A DNA stretch of 60,781 bases from Alkalihalobacterium elongatum (GTDB lineage: Bacteria; Bacillota; Bacilli; Bacillales; Bacillaceae_F). This document shows, piece by piece, positions 20,264 through 29,561 of the stretch. The notes under the pieces are model-generated. The model did not search any database, had not been told where the DNA came from, and saw only the letters and a list, made by a program, of their open reading frames with translations. How positions within the stretch are numbered: position 1 is the stretch's first letter; each line of letters starts with the position of its first letter. The position numbers were made by a program, and so were the translations under genes. The stretch spans positions 1 to 60,781 of the forward strand of contig NZ_WMKZ01000029.1 in NCBI RefSeq assembly GCF_019024285.1. The letters run 5' to 3'.

Positions 20264-21154
20264 GTGGAGTTAAAAATATCGGTGAAAGCACCTGCTAAAA
20301 TTAATTTATCATTAGATGTTCTTAGGAAAAGAGAAGACGGCTACCACGAAGTAGAAATGATCATGACAACTGTCGATTTGGCAGATCGGATCGACCTGAT
20401 TCATTTAGAGGAAGATCAAATAATTGTCGATGTATCCGAAGGGTATGTTCCAAATGATGAGCGAAATCTTGCCTATCAAGCAGCTAAAATCCTAAAAGAA
20501 CGTTATCACATCAACAAAGGTGTTTCAATTTATATAACAAAGCGTATACCTGTTGCAGCTGGACTTGCAGGTGGTAGTAGCGATGCTGCAGCAACGTTAA
20601 GAGGACTTAATGAATTGTGGCAATTAAACCTCTCTCTTGATGATCTTGCTGCTATCGGTACGCAAATCGGTTCGGATGTTGCCTTTTGTGTTTATGGAGG
20701 AACAGCTTTAGCTACAGGTAGAGGGGAAATTATTAAGAGAATTCCTTCGCCGCCACCTTGTTGGGTTGTATTGGCGAAACCTCCAATAGGAGTATCAACT
20801 GCAGAAGTTTACGGGAAACTGAAAGTCGACCAAATTACTCATCCAGATACTCAAGCTATGTTAAAGGCGATTGAAGAAAAAGACTTTAGGGGAATTTGTT
20901 CGCAACTACATAACGTTTTAGAGGATGTTACTTTTAAAGCGTATCCTGAAGTGAAGCATATAAAGGCACAAATGGAGCGATTTGGTGCTGATGGTGTACT
21001 AATGAGTGGCAGTGGGCCAACCGTTTTTGGACTTGTACAAAAGGAATCACGATTAAATCGAATATATAATGGACTTCGAGGATTTTGTAGCAATGTTTAC
21101 GCCGTTCGTTTAATTAGTCAACAACACCTTGATAAAAACCGTACAAAAGTGTAG
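20264..21154 (+). CDS. ispE: 4-diphosphocytidyl-2-C-methyl-D-erythritol kinase
   Basis: 296 residues of the GHMP kinase family. It phosphorylates CDP-ME in the non-mevalonate isoprenoid pathway. [13 protein letters not shown] at the N-terminus, [20 protein letters not shown] (the ATP-binding loop) and [10 protein letters not shown] are the three GHMP motifs. GTG at 20264 follows AGAAGGTGGA. purR begins 40 nt after the stop, so ispE probably heads an ispE-purR-ridA operon. Confidence 0.97.
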   Translation: MELKISVKAPAKINLSLDVLRKREDGYHEVEMIMTTVDLADRIDLIHLEEDQIIVDVSEGYVPNDERNLAYQAAKILKERYHINKGVSIYITKRIPVAAGLAGGSSDAAATLRGLNELWQLNLSLDDLAAIGTQIGSDVAFCVYGGTALATGRGEIIKRIPSPPPCWVVLAKPPIGVSTAEVYGKLKVDQITHPDTQAMLKAIEEKDFRGICSQLHNVLEDVTFKAYPEVKHIKAQMERFGADGVLMSGSGPTVFGLVQKESRLNRIYNGLRGFCSNVYAVRLISQQHLDKNRTKV

Positions 21155-21194
21155 TATTTATATATAAATATTCGGATTTTGGTTGGAGGGTGCA

Positions 21195-22046
21195 ATGAAA
21201 AAGCTAAGAAGAAGTGGTAGATTAGTCGATATGACTAACTATTTGTTACAAAATCCACATAAACTGATTTCATTAACTCACTTTTCGGAACGGTATCAAT
21301 CTGCAAAATCATCGATCAGTGAAGATCTAGGAATTGTAAAAGAGATATTTGAAGAGCAAGGAATTGGTTCTTTACTCACGATACCAGGCGCAAGTGGTGG
21401 CGTGAAGTATATGCCAATGGTAACAGTAGAACAAGCCGAGGAATATACAGCAGAATTAAATGAACTGCTATCTAAAGCAGATCGGCTTTTACCTGGCGGA
21501 TATTTGTACATGATGGATGTATTAGGACAGCCAAGGATTATGAATAATATAGGAAGATTGTTTGCTGCTGTGTATGCCAATGTTAAAATTGATGCAGTTA
21601 TGACAGTAGCAACAAAGGGAATTCCGTTAGCTTATGCAGTAGGAAGTCATTTAGATGTTCCAGTTAGTATTGTTCGTAGAGATCATCGGGTAACAGAAGG
21701 ATCGATGGTGAGTATTAATTACGTTTCAGGATCAACGAAGCGAATTCAGACGATGTCGCTTGCACGTAGAAGTCTTTCCCCTGGATCAAACGTTCTCATT
21801 ATCGATGATTTTATGAAAGCTGGTGGGACTGTACGAGGAATGGTCGACTTACTAGCAGAGTTCCAAGCAAATGTAGTTGGGATTGGTGTTCTTGTTGAGT
21901 CTGAAGGCGAAGAAGAACGTCTAGTTGATGATTATATTTCGATTTCTAAAATTTCGGATGTAAACATTCGAGATAAAGAAATAAAAGTAGAGCCAGGTAA
22001 TTATCTAAGTAAATTACAAGAGCGCATGAAGGAGGACATAACGTGA
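21195..22046 (+). CDS. purR: purine operon repressor PurR
   Basis: 283 residues. The N-terminal winged helix (about 1-75) binds PurBox DNA, and the C-terminal phosphoribosyltransferase-like domain senses PRPP through [16 protein letters not shown]. It represses purine synthesis and uptake genes when PRPP is low. ATG at 21195 follows TTGGAGGGTG; the in-frame TTG at 21183 is part of that site. I saw no PurBox in its own upstream DNA. The stop overlaps the ridA start by 4 nt. Confidence 0.97.
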   Translation: MKKLRRSGRLVDMTNYLLQNPHKLISLTHFSERYQSAKSSISEDLGIVKEIFEEQGIGSLLTIPGASGGVKYMPMVTVEQAEEYTAELNELLSKADRLLPGGYLYMMDVLGQPRIMNNIGRLFAAVYANVKIDAVMTVATKGIPLAYAVGSHLDVPVSIVRRDHRVTEGSMVSINYVSGSTKRIQTMSLARRSLSPGSNVLIIDDFMKAGGTVRGMVDLLAEFQANVVGIGVLVESEGEEERLVDDYISISKISDVNIRDKEIKVEPGNYLSKLQERMKEDIT

Positions 22047-22417
22047 AAACAGTACACACAAATGAAGCGCCACAAGCAATCGGGCCATATTCACAAGGGA
22101 TTATTGTAAATAATATGTTCTATAGTTCAGGACAAATTCCGTTGACTGCAGAAGGTGAATTAGTAACAGGAAATGTTCAAGAGCAAACACATCAAGTGTT
22201 TAAAAACTTAAAAGCTGTATTAGCAGCTGCAGGAGCATCATTAGAAACGGTTGTAAAAGCAACGGTATTTATTAAAAACATGGATGATTTCCCGCAGTTA
22301 AATGAAGTATATGGTGAGTACTTTAGCAATCATAAGCCTGCAAGATCTTGTGTTGAAGTAGCAAGGCTTCCAAAAGATGTTTTAGTAGAGATTGAAGTAA
22401 TTGCTTTAGTGAAATAA
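22043..22417 (+). CDS. ridA: reactive intermediate deaminase RidA (YabJ)
   Basis: 124 residues of the YjgF/YER057c/UK114 family. It hydrolyses reactive enamine/imine intermediates such as 2-aminoacrylate. Motifs IGPYSQGI and [14 protein letters not shown], and the C-terminal arginine/glutamate pair in [19 protein letters not shown], are typical. GTG at 22043 overlaps the purR stop (GTGA) with GGAGGA just upstream, so translation is coupled. Confidence 0.96.
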   Translation: MKTVHTNEAPQAIGPYSQGIIVNNMFYSSGQIPLTAEGELVTGNVQEQTHQVFKNLKAVLAAAGASLETVVKATVFIKNMDDFPQLNEVYGEYFSNHKPARSCVEVARLPKDVLVEIEVIALVK

Positions 22418-22428
22418 TAGAAACCAAA

Positions 22429-22488
22429 GAGGCTGACTCTTGGTTAGGGATAAAGTGTATTATCCTTGGCCGTGGGTCAGTTTTTTTT
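22429..22488 (+). terminator. terminator after ridA, short member of the AGGCTGAC family
   Basis: AGAGGCTGACTC (22429-22440): its CTGACTC pairs with GGGTCAG (22475-22481), followed by a T-run. An inner GGATAA/TTATCC hairpin is present. It shares the left end with the long hairpins at 905 and 24903. Confidence 0.82.
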
Positions 22489-22585
22489 ATTATGTTGGGT
22501 GTAGGAACGTGAAGAGGTTATTATTTAAATAAAGGAACTTGGTCACCCTTTGTCGAAAAAATATCAAGATGAAAGGGTGAATATT

Positions 22586-23551
22586 TTGATTCTTGCAAAA
22601 GAACTTATCAAATCGTTTATAGGATGGCTATTTGCCATTGTAATTATAATTCTACTTGTTTTTATTCCCCGTGATCTTGGATTTGAATTTACGGAGTATG
22701 AGATTAAACCTTCCTATACATTCTCTGCAGCTAACTATGTTGATAACTTAAAATCCTATACTTCTATGGTTTTTATAGAGGGTACGCTTGGAGAAACTCG
22801 CTATGGTTCGTCAGTATTTTCAGATGTGATTACATTTGGTAGCCGAAGTATAATCATTCTTGCTATTGCGTTTGGATTTGCTTTAGTCATAGGAATAATA
22901 AAAGGTTTTTTTGACTATTCGACAAGTAATAGTAGGTGGAGAATATTTGGTCATCATACGACATTTACGCTTCAGTCATTACCTGATTTCTTCTTAGTTA
23001 TTATTGTACAAGTGTTTCTGTTGTGGTTGATCAGCAAAGGATTTCCTCACTTTAGCTTGTATGGGTACGAAAGTGGACATAACTTTTTATTAGCGGGCTG
23101 GTTACTATCGTTCTTTCCAACTATGTATATGGCCAGAATTGTATCATCAGCATTAGAAAAAGAGAGGAGTCAGCCTTATATAGTAACGGGTAAAAGTAAA
23201 GGACTTACTAATTTTTATGTGCTTAGAAAACATCAGTTTGCAAATAGCATTATTCAAGTTCTTCCTCATATTCCGACAATGTTATTATATGCTCTATCAA
23301 ATCTATTAATTATAGAATACCTACTCTATTTTCCAGGGGCTGCCTATCGATTGTATCAGGCTTTAGGTTTTGCAAGTGCAACCATTGGGGGAGGGGTCAA
23401 TCGGACTCCTTTTAGTAATGAATATTATGAACCAGAGTTGGTTGTTGCTTTTCTTATCGTTTTTATTACATTAGTCGTCTTTATACAATTAATTTGTAAG
23501 CTCTTAATGTACAGGTCTCCACTTTGGAAAGGAGGAGATCGTAGTGAATAA
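22586..23551 (+). CDS. ABC transporter permease, DppB/OppB type
   Basis: 321 residues with about six membrane segments: one near the N-terminus, a long extracytoplasmic loop (about 35-80), then the transport core. The loop ARIVSSALEKERSQPYIVTG, followed by KSKGLTNFYVLRKH, is the EAA motif that docks on an ABC ATPase, as in peptide/nickel permeases. I chose TTG at 22586 (GAAAGGGTGA upstream); TTG at 22550 has a poor ribosome binding site. It overlaps the next permease by 8 nt. No ATPase or binding protein gene is nearby, and the pair is absent from the B. subtilis order. Substrate unknown. Confidence 0.85.
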   Translation: MILAKELIKSFIGWLFAIVIIILLVFIPRDLGFEFTEYEIKPSYTFSAANYVDNLKSYTSMVFIEGTLGETRYGSSVFSDVITFGSRSIIILAIAFGFALVIGIIKGFFDYSTSNSRWRIFGHHTTFTLQSLPDFFLVIIVQVFLLWLISKGFPHFSLYGYESGHNFLLAGWLLSFFPTMYMARIVSSALEKERSQPYIVTGKSKGLTNFYVLRKHQFANSIIQVLPHIPTMLLYALSNLLIIEYLLYFPGAAYRLYQALGFASATIGGGVNRTPFSNEYYEPELVVAFLIVFITLVVFIQLICKLLMYRSPLWKGGDRSE

Positions 23552-24425
23552 ACAATTAATCTTTTCGAGCTTTCTTTTATTAATTCTATTATTTGTTTCC
23601 ATAATTGGGCCTTATTTTCCGTTTTTACAAGATCCAGAAGATGTAAAAGAATATATATTACATGACGATGGTACGATTGAAGTAGCACCTTTTTCTCCAT
23701 CTCAAATGTATTGGTTAGGAACTGATCATTATGGTGTCGATCTATTGACGTTAATTATTACAGGCGGCAGAGATACGTTACTAGTTTTGTTAGCCATTAC
23801 AGTAATTAGGTTTTTAATTGCTGTGCCTCTAGGAATATTAGCAAGAAAAAACAAAGGTTTTTTTCATTTAGTTGTATCTAGCTTAAATAGTTTTTTCTCT
23901 ATGGTGCCTATTTTATTTTTTGCCTTACTATTTATGAATTTACCGATGATTATTGCATCTGAATACAGGTTTGTTTTAATCCTAGTTACATTAGCTCTAC
24001 TTGAGTGTGGCCGAACAGCTACTGCTGTGCAAACTCAAGTTGCCCAAATCGATCGATCTGCCTACATGGAAGGGGCGGTCATTAACGGGAGTAAATGGTC
24101 GACTGTGTTACGTTTCTATTATTGGCGTCATCTTAGAAATCAACTTATCGTACTGTTCTTTTTAGATGCATCAAGGGTAATGCTGCTCTTAGGGCAGCTA
24201 GGTTTCCTGTCCATGTTCTTTGCGCAAACCTGGGTGCTCGATGAGGCGATTGGGATATTAGTAAGAAATGACCTGCACATATGGCCAACGATGTTAGCAG
24301 ATACGCGTAAATTTTTACATTCCAACATATGGATTCCTCTAGCGCCTGCTTTTATGATTACAATTACTATTTTTACTCTTCAATTATTCGGTGAAGGGTT
24401 ACGTTCACGGTTTGAAAAGAAGTAA
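23544..24425 (+). CDS. ABC transporter permease, DppC/OppC type
   Basis: 293 residues, six predicted membrane segments. The N-terminal region has the DppC-like LGTDHYGVDLLTLIITGGRDT stretch, and the EAA loop reads QIDRSAYMEGAVINGSKWST. GTG at 23544 follows GGAGGAGA and lies inside the upstream permease gene, so the two subunits are translationally coupled and should form a heterodimer. Both frames are intact. They would need an ATPase and a binding protein encoded elsewhere. Confidence 0.85.
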   Translation: MNKQLIFSSFLLLILLFVSIIGPYFPFLQDPEDVKEYILHDDGTIEVAPFSPSQMYWLGTDHYGVDLLTLIITGGRDTLLVLLAITVIRFLIAVPLGILARKNKGFFHLVVSSLNSFFSMVPILFFALLFMNLPMIIASEYRFVLILVTLALLECGRTATAVQTQVAQIDRSAYMEGAVINGSKWSTVLRFYYWRHLRNQLIVLFFLDASRVMLLLGQLGFLSMFFAQTWVLDEAIGILVRNDLHIWPTMLADTRKFLHSNIWIPLAPAFMITITIFTLQLFGEGLRSRFEKK

Positions 24426-24530
24426 GCTTTAGCTCATGGGTTTTAAACTGAAAACACATATGTAAATTTGAACATTTTGTGAACAAATGTGTAAGATACA
24501 AAAAATATTATAATTTTCTTACAAAAAAAA

Positions 24531-24556
24531 AGGAAATCAAGAGGAAATGGCGAAAT
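24531..24556 (+). promoter_or_regulatory. sigma-H-like promoter of spoVG
   Basis: AGGAAAT (24531-24537), 14 nt, GAAAT (24552-24556). Spacing equals the sigma-H promoter of B. subtilis spoVG; the -10 core has one change from GAAT. The DNA just upstream is very AT-rich, like the AbrB-binding region of B. subtilis spoVG. Confidence 0.6.
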
Positions 24557-24579
24557 GAATAGATGTTGATTTACATTGA

Positions 24580-24888
<309 letters not shown>

Positions 24889-24902
24889 ACATAGGTTTAG
24901 AT

Positions 24903-25010
24903 AGAGGTTGACTATTCAGATGTCAAGCAACTGTAAGCCAATACTTTTGAGCTAAATAGCTAAAAGGTATTGTGCTAGTGGAGTTGACGCATTTGTTGGT
25001 CAGCCTCTTT
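24903..25010 (+). terminator. long hairpin terminator, AGGCTGAC family copy D
   Basis: AGAGGTTGAC (24903-24912) pairs with GTCAGCCTCT (24999-25008), followed by TT and TTGATT. Inside, GTCAA pairs with TTGAC and AATAC-TTTT with AAAAGGTATT around an AGCT/AGCT stem. Same size class and layout as copies at 905 and 5757. Confidence 0.75.
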
Positions 25011-25156
25011 TGATTCTAGTCATTAAGTTTGAAGGAGAATAAGTGACAAATCTGTGAAATTTAATGGATCAACTGAGGTGGTCCGAAACGAACCGATTAC
25101 TGGTATTTACCCTTCCTTCTCTATATCTTCACTTACTTTAATTCACTTAGTTTATC

Positions 25157-25185
25157 TTGAAATAAGACCGTATTTAAGATATATT
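25157..25185 (+). promoter_or_regulatory. sigma-A promoter of glmU-prs
   Basis: TTGAAA (25157-25162), 17 nt, TATATT (25180-25185), about 30 nt upstream of the glmU start. Confidence 0.75.
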
Positions 25186-25215
25186 CTTAATGGAATAAAA
25201 CTGTGGAGGGTAAAC

Positions 25216-26598
25216 ATGAGCAATCGATTTGCGGTCATTTTAGCCGCAGGACAAGGAACACGAATGAAGTCAAAGCTGTACAAAGTTCTACATCCTGTTT
25301 GCGGAAAACCAATGGTACAGCATGTTGTAGATCAAGTCAAGCATCTTAATTTCTCCGACATCGTCGTCATCGTTGGCCATGGTGCTGAGCAGGTAAAAAC
25401 ACAATTAGGTGATGATATTACCTACGCAATACAGGCAGAACAGTTAGGAACAGGTCACGCGGTGTTGCAAGCTGAAGAGCTATTAGCAACAAAAGAAGGA
25501 GTGACTGTTGTTTTATGTGGAGACACACCTCTAGTAACAGCAGAGACGATAGAAGCATTGCTTTCTTATCATGAACAAGAAAATGCAATGGCAACTGTAT
25601 TAACCGCTCATGCAGATGACCCGACGGGATATGGACGAATCGTACGTAATCAAAATGGGCTTGTGGAACGAATTGTTGAGCATAAAGATGCTTCTGATGA
25701 AGTAAAAGCAATTCAAGAAATTAATACAGGGACGTACTGTTTCGATAACCAAGCGTTATTTAAAGCGCTTCAAAACGTTGGAAATCAAAATGTTCAAGGC
25801 GAATATTATCTTCCAGATGTTATTGAGATCCTAAAAGACGCAGGAGAAAATATTGCTGCTTATCAAACAGCTTCCTTTGAAGAAACGCTAGGTGTAAATG
25901 ATCGTGTAGCATTAGCGGAATCAGAGAGAATAATGAAAGAACGGATTAATAAAAAGTGGATGAGAGAAGGAGTTACGATTGTAGACCCTTCGAATACTTA
26001 TATTTCTGCAGATGCTGAAATTGGGCAAGATACAGTTATATACCCAGGAACAATGATCATGGGAAAAACGACTATTGGTAACGACTGTGTTATTGGACCA
26101 CAATCAGAAATTGTCGATAGTGAAATAGGTGATAGAACAACGGTTAAGCAATCAGTTGTTCATCAAAGTTCAATTGGCAATGATGTATCAATTGGCCCTT
26201 TTGCTCATATTAGACCATTATCTTCTATCCAAGATGAAGTTAGAGTAGGAAACTTTGTTGAGATAAAGAAAACAACGATGGGACTAAGAAGTAAAGCTTC
26301 TCATTTAAGTTATATTGGTGATGCAGAAATAGGAGCGGACGTTAACTTAGGTTGTGGATCTATTACTGTAAATTACGATGGTGTCAACAAATATTTAACT
26401 AAGGTAGAAGATGGTGCTTTTATCGGCTGTAATAGTAACTTAATTGCCCCAGTTACTGTAGGGAAAAATGCTTATGTAGCTGCAGGTTCAACTATAACAG
26501 ACGATGTTCCAGGTGAATCACTTTCTATAGCTCGTGCAAAGCAAGTGAATAAAGAAGGTTATGTAACAAAAATTAAAGAGAAAAAAAAGAACGACTAA
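25216..26598 (+). CDS. glmU: bifunctional GlcNAc-1-P uridyltransferase/GlcN-1-P acetyltransferase
   Basis: 460 residues (GcaD in B. subtilis). The N-terminal pyrophosphorylase domain has [19 protein letters not shown]; the C-terminal half is a left-handed beta helix of hexapeptide repeats with acetyltransferase activity. Product is UDP-GlcNAc for peptidoglycan and teichoic acids. ATG at 25216 follows GTGGAGGG. The long in-frame extension upstream contains the promoter and is not coding. prs follows, with 21 nt between coding regions. Confidence 0.98.
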   Translation: MSNRFAVILAAGQGTRMKSKLYKVLHPVCGKPMVQHVVDQVKHLNFSDIVVIVGHGAEQVKTQLGDDITYAIQAEQLGTGHAVLQAEELLATKEGVTVVLCGDTPLVTAETIEALLSYHEQENAMATVLTAHADDPTGYGRIVRNQNGLVERIVEHKDASDEVKAIQEINTGTYCFDNQALFKALQNVGNQNVQGEYYLPDVIEILKDAGENIAAYQTASFEETLGVNDRVALAESERIMKERINKKWMREGVTIVDPSNTYISADAEIGQDTVIYPGTMIMGKTTIGNDCVIGPQSEIVDSEIGDRTTVKQSVVHQSSIGNDVSIGPFAHIRPLSSIQDEVRVGNFVEIKKTTMGLRSKASHLSYIGDAEIGADVNLGCGSITVNYDGVNKYLTKVEDGAFIGCNSNLIAPVTVGKNAYVAAGSTITDDVPGESLSIARAKQVNKEGYVTKIKEKKKND

Positions 26599-26619
26599 GT
26601 GGTTGGAGGTAAAACAATA

Positions 26620-27570
26620 ATGCCCAAATATGGTGATCCAAGTTTAAAGGTATTTACTCTAAATGCAAATCCAGAATTAGCTCATCAAATTGTCGAGCAT
26701 ATAGGTATTCCGATGGGGAAAAGCTCTGTAACTCGTTTTAGTGATGGTGAAGTACAAATTAACATAGAAGAAAGCATCCGTGGTGGAGATGTTTTCTTAA
26801 TTCAATCCACAAGTGCTCCAGCTAACGAGCATATGATGGAACTTCTTATTATGATTGATGCTTGTAAACGTGCATCAGCGAAATCAATTAATGTGGTACT
26901 ACCGTACTACGGATATGCACGTCAAGACCGTAAAGCTCGTTCACGTGAGCCAATTACAGCAAAGCTTGTCGCTAATCTTTTAGAAACAGCAGGAGCTTCA
27001 AGAGTGTTAACACTTGACTTGCATGCAACGCAAATCCAAGGATTTTTTGATATTCCAGTCGATCAATTAATGGGTGTGCCAATTTTATCAGATTATTTTA
27101 AAGGTAAAGAGTTAGAAGACGTTGTTGTTGTATCACCAGACCATGGCGGTGTTATTCGTGCACGTAAGCTAGCTGATCGTTTAAAGGCACCAATTGCGAT
27201 TATTGATAAGCGTAGACCAAAGCCAAACGTTGCTGAAGTAATGAATATTGTTGGTAATATTGAGGGTAAAACCGCCATTATTATCGATGATATTATTGAT
27301 ACGGCAGGTACGATTACATTAGCAGCAAATGCACTTGTTGAGCATGGGGCAAAAAATGTGTATGCGTGCTGTACGCACCCTGTACTTTCAGGTCCTGCAA
27401 TCGAGCGAATTCAAAACTCAAAAATTTGCGAGCTAGTTGTAACGAACACTATTCCTTTAGGGGAAGAAAAGAAAATTGAAAAAGTTACAGAATTGTCTGT
27501 TGCTCCACTAATGGCAGAAGCAATTATTCGCGTTCACGAAAATACTTCAGTTAGTACATTGTTTGATTAA
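26620..27570 (+). CDS. prs: ribose-phosphate pyrophosphokinase
   Basis: 316 residues. It makes PRPP from ribose-5-phosphate and ATP for nucleotide, His and Trp synthesis. [17 protein letters not shown]-type active-site segment (here [18 protein letters not shown]), [11 protein letters not shown], and the PRPP loop [12 protein letters not shown] are all present. ATG at 26620 follows TTGGAGGT; the GTG at 26599 lies upstream of that site. PRPP is also the effector of PurR, encoded nearby. Confidence 0.98.
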   Translation: MPKYGDPSLKVFTLNANPELAHQIVEHIGIPMGKSSVTRFSDGEVQINIEESIRGGDVFLIQSTSAPANEHMMELLIMIDACKRASAKSINVVLPYYGYARQDRKARSREPITAKLVANLLETAGASRVLTLDLHATQIQGFFDIPVDQLMGVPILSDYFKGKELEDVVVVSPDHGGVIRARKLADRLKAPIAIIDKRRPKPNVAEVMNIVGNIEGKTAIIIDDIIDTAGTITLAANALVEHGAKNVYACCTHPVLSGPAIERIQNSKICELVVTNTIPLGEEKKIEKVTELSVAPLMAEAIIRVHENTSVSTLFD

Positions 27571-27601
27571 TAAGTAAAAGACGGTTACTTTCACTTTATT
27601 T

Positions 27602-27634
27602 GTTTGAATTACTACAAAAAGGGAAAACCTTTTT
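27602..27634 (+). promoter_or_regulatory. sigma-B promoter of ctc overlapping an AT-rich hairpin
   Basis: GTTTGA (27602-27607), 13 nt, GGGAAA (27621-27626) matches the sigma-B consensus GTTTAA-N12-14-GGGWAW; ctc is a classic sigma-B gene. AAAAAGG (27616-27622)/CCTTTTT (27628-27634) forms a hairpin over the -10, possibly the prs terminator. Confidence 0.85.
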
Positions 27635-27680
27635 ATAGAAGTACTTTTATAGTAATGAAAAACAAGTAGAGGTGATTAGA

Positions 27681-28319
27681 ATGGCAGTAGCACTTCAAGC
27701 GAAAACACGTCCAGACTTAAAAAAATCAACAACGAGAAAATTTAGAGAAGACGGGCAAGTACCTGGTATTCTATATGGGAAAAAGGTAGAAAGCCAACCA
27801 ATTGCAGTTGATCAAATTAACTTTATCAAGTTAGTGAGAGACGAGGGACGCAATTCTATTATTTCACTTGATGTTAATGGGAACAAGCATGAAGTAATGG
27901 TGTATGATATGCAGGTAGATCCACTTAAAAATGAACTTGTCCATGTCGATTTTTGTGCGGTCGATATGAGTTCAGAAGTCGATACAGAAGTAAGGGTTCA
28001 ACTCGTAGGTGAAGCACCTGGAGTAAGTGATGGAGGTATGGTATCCCACTTAGTTCATCAATTATCTATCCGGGCTTTACCATCTGAAATTCCATCAGAG
28101 ATTTCAGTCGATATTTCTAACTTAAATATTGGTGACTCAATTCAGGTTAAAGATATTGTAAGCCAACAATCTGTAGAGATTACGAATGACCCTGAAGAAA
28201 CGATAATAACCGTCCTTGTTCAGGCGGCTGAACAGGAGCCAGGACAGGTTGAAGAAGAAGGCGAGCCTGAACTTGTTGAAGGTGAAGAAGCACAAACAGA
28301 AGGAAATGAAGAAGCGTAA
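27681..28319 (+). CDS. ctc: general stress protein Ctc, ribosomal protein bL25 family
   Basis: 212 residues. The N-terminal L25 domain (about 1-95) binds 5S rRNA and the C-terminal TL5/CTC beta domain follows, ending in a highly acidic tail from about residue 185. In B. subtilis Ctc joins ribosomes under stress. ATG at 27681 follows AGAGGTGATTAG; the upstream GTG belongs to the ribosome binding region. A sigma-B promoter lies about 50 nt upstream. Confidence 0.97.
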   Translation: MAVALQAKTRPDLKKSTTRKFREDGQVPGILYGKKVESQPIAVDQINFIKLVRDEGRNSIISLDVNGNKHEVMVYDMQVDPLKNELVHVDFCAVDMSSEVDTEVRVQLVGEAPGVSDGGMVSHLVHQLSIRALPSEIPSEISVDISNLNIGDSIQVKDIVSQQSVEITNDPEETIITVLVQAAEQEPGQVEEEGEPELVEGEEAQTEGNEEA

Positions 28320-28323
28320 GAGT

Positions 28324-28358
28324 AAAAGGTATAGCCTGCGTAGAGGTTATACCTTTTT
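28324..28358 (+). terminator. ctc terminator
   Basis: AAAAGGTATA (28324-28333) pairs with TATACCTTTT (28348-28357), extended by CC/GG inside, followed by T. Confidence 0.88.
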
Positions 28359-28394
28359 CTAACTTAATATAAAGTAAGTTGAGGAGTTGGAGAA

Positions 28395-28952
28395 ATGAAG
28401 CTAATTGTTGGTTTAGGTAACCCAGGTGCAAAGTATGAACAAACGAGGCATAATGCAGGTTTTATGGTAATAGATGAATGTGCGGAGCTAATGGGAATTG
28501 AGCTTAAGGAATCCAAATTTAAAGGTGTTTATGGATCTGGCATAGTTGATGGTGAAAAAGTATTTTTGCTTAAGCCACTTACATATATGAATTTATCAGG
28601 AGAAAGTGTACGTCCACTCATGGATTATTATAAAATTGCCATTGAAGATGTGCTCATCATTTTTGATGACATGGATCTTCCAGTAGGACAAATTCGATTA
28701 AGGCAAAAAGGTGGCCATGGAGGTCATAATGGGATAAAATCATTAAATGCGCATTTAGGAACGAGTGAGTTTAAGCGGATCCGTATAGGTGTTGAACGCC
28801 CAGAGCCAGGAGTAAGCGTAGTTAATCATGTGCTTGGTACATTTAGACCAGAAGAGAAAGAACCACTCGAACAAGCTATTAAAAAGGCTTCAGAGGCTTG
28901 TCGCTATTGGTTAAAAAATGAATTTCCTAATGTAATGAATCAGTATAACTAG
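28395..28952 (+). CDS. pth: peptidyl-tRNA hydrolase
   Basis: 185 residues (SpoVC in B. subtilis). It releases peptides from prematurely dropped peptidyl-tRNA. VGLGNPGAKYEQTRHNAGF contains the catalytic histidine, and KPLTYMNLSG, FDDMDLPVG and GGHGGHNG are conserved. GAGGAGTTGGAG precedes the ATG. It follows ctc as in B. subtilis. Confidence 0.98.
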   Translation: MKLIVGLGNPGAKYEQTRHNAGFMVIDECAELMGIELKESKFKGVYGSGIVDGEKVFLLKPLTYMNLSGESVRPLMDYYKIAIEDVLIIFDDMDLPVGQIRLRQKGGHGGHNGIKSLNAHLGTSEFKRIRIGVERPEPGVSVVNHVLGTFRPEEKEPLEQAIKKASEACRYWLKNEFPNVMNQYN

Positions 28953-29079
28953 TTGTAATATATAGTGTTGAATAGATTACCTCAATATGGAGAGACTAGC
29001 AATAAGACTGTGTTTAAAAGTAGGGGTTACTTACTTTCAAACTGGGGATAAGATTGTTATACATCAAGGAGGAAAATCT

Positions 29080-29310
29080 ATGGCTATTCATTACCAATGT
29101 CGACATTGTCAATTAAATTTAGGTAAGATAGAAGCAACAACACTATCATCAACACAATTAGGGTTTGACCACTTAAATGATCTTGAACGAAAAGAAATGA
29201 TCAATTATGACGGTAATGGGAATGTTCATGTAAAAGTGATCTGTGAGGATTGCCAAGAAGCTTTAGATCGAAATCCAGATTTACATCAATTAGAATCATT
29301 CATTCAATAA
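29080..29310 (+). CDS. fin: anti-sigma-F factor Fin (YabK)
   Basis: 76 residues. Two zinc-type CxxC pairs: CRHC at the N-terminus and CEDC near the C-terminus. In B. subtilis Fin is made in the forespore and shuts down sigma-F as sigma-G takes over. ATG at 29080 follows AAGGAGGAAA; the long frame upstream lacks support. With Gin at the left end, the window encodes two zinc anti-sigma factors of the same switch. Confidence 0.95.
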   Translation: MAIHYQCRHCQLNLGKIEATTLSSTQLGFDHLNDLERKEMINYDGNGNVHVKVICEDCQEALDRNPDLHQLESFIQ

Positions 29311-29341
29311 TAATCAACGTGGAATCAAACAATGTTCTACA

Positions 29342-29370
29342 GCTTTGGTTGTAAAGCCAAAGCATTTTTC
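29342..29370 (+). terminator. fin terminator
   Basis: GCTTTGG (29342-29348)/CCAAAGC (29357-29363) followed by ATTTTTCT. Confidence 0.85.
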
Positions 29371-29561
29371 TATTGCTAGAACAAAGGAAGTCCACGCGGC
29401 GTTCTATAAGCTGTTTAAATTTAGAAAGAGTAAAAGAAAACGTAAAATAAAAAAGGGAAATACAATTCCTACATAGAAAATACAAAAGAACTGAAGAATA
29501 GGTACAACCATAACATAAGTATGTTATTAATAGATGGTCGTAAGTAATAGGGGGAACATCC

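Noticed and set aside
22550-22560. TTTGTCGAAAA as a Spo0A box before the permeases
   Set aside because: It is an isolated match without a nearby promoter; it may be coincidence in an AT-rich leader.
25054-25215. 54-residue N-terminal extension of GlmU
   Set aside because: The stretch contains the TTGAAA/TATATT promoter and GlmU proteins begin at the [12 protein letters not shown]-type sequence.
28987-29079. 31-residue extension of Fin
   Set aside because: No ribosome binding site; the AAGGAGGAAA at the ATG of 29080 fits the family N-terminus and length.
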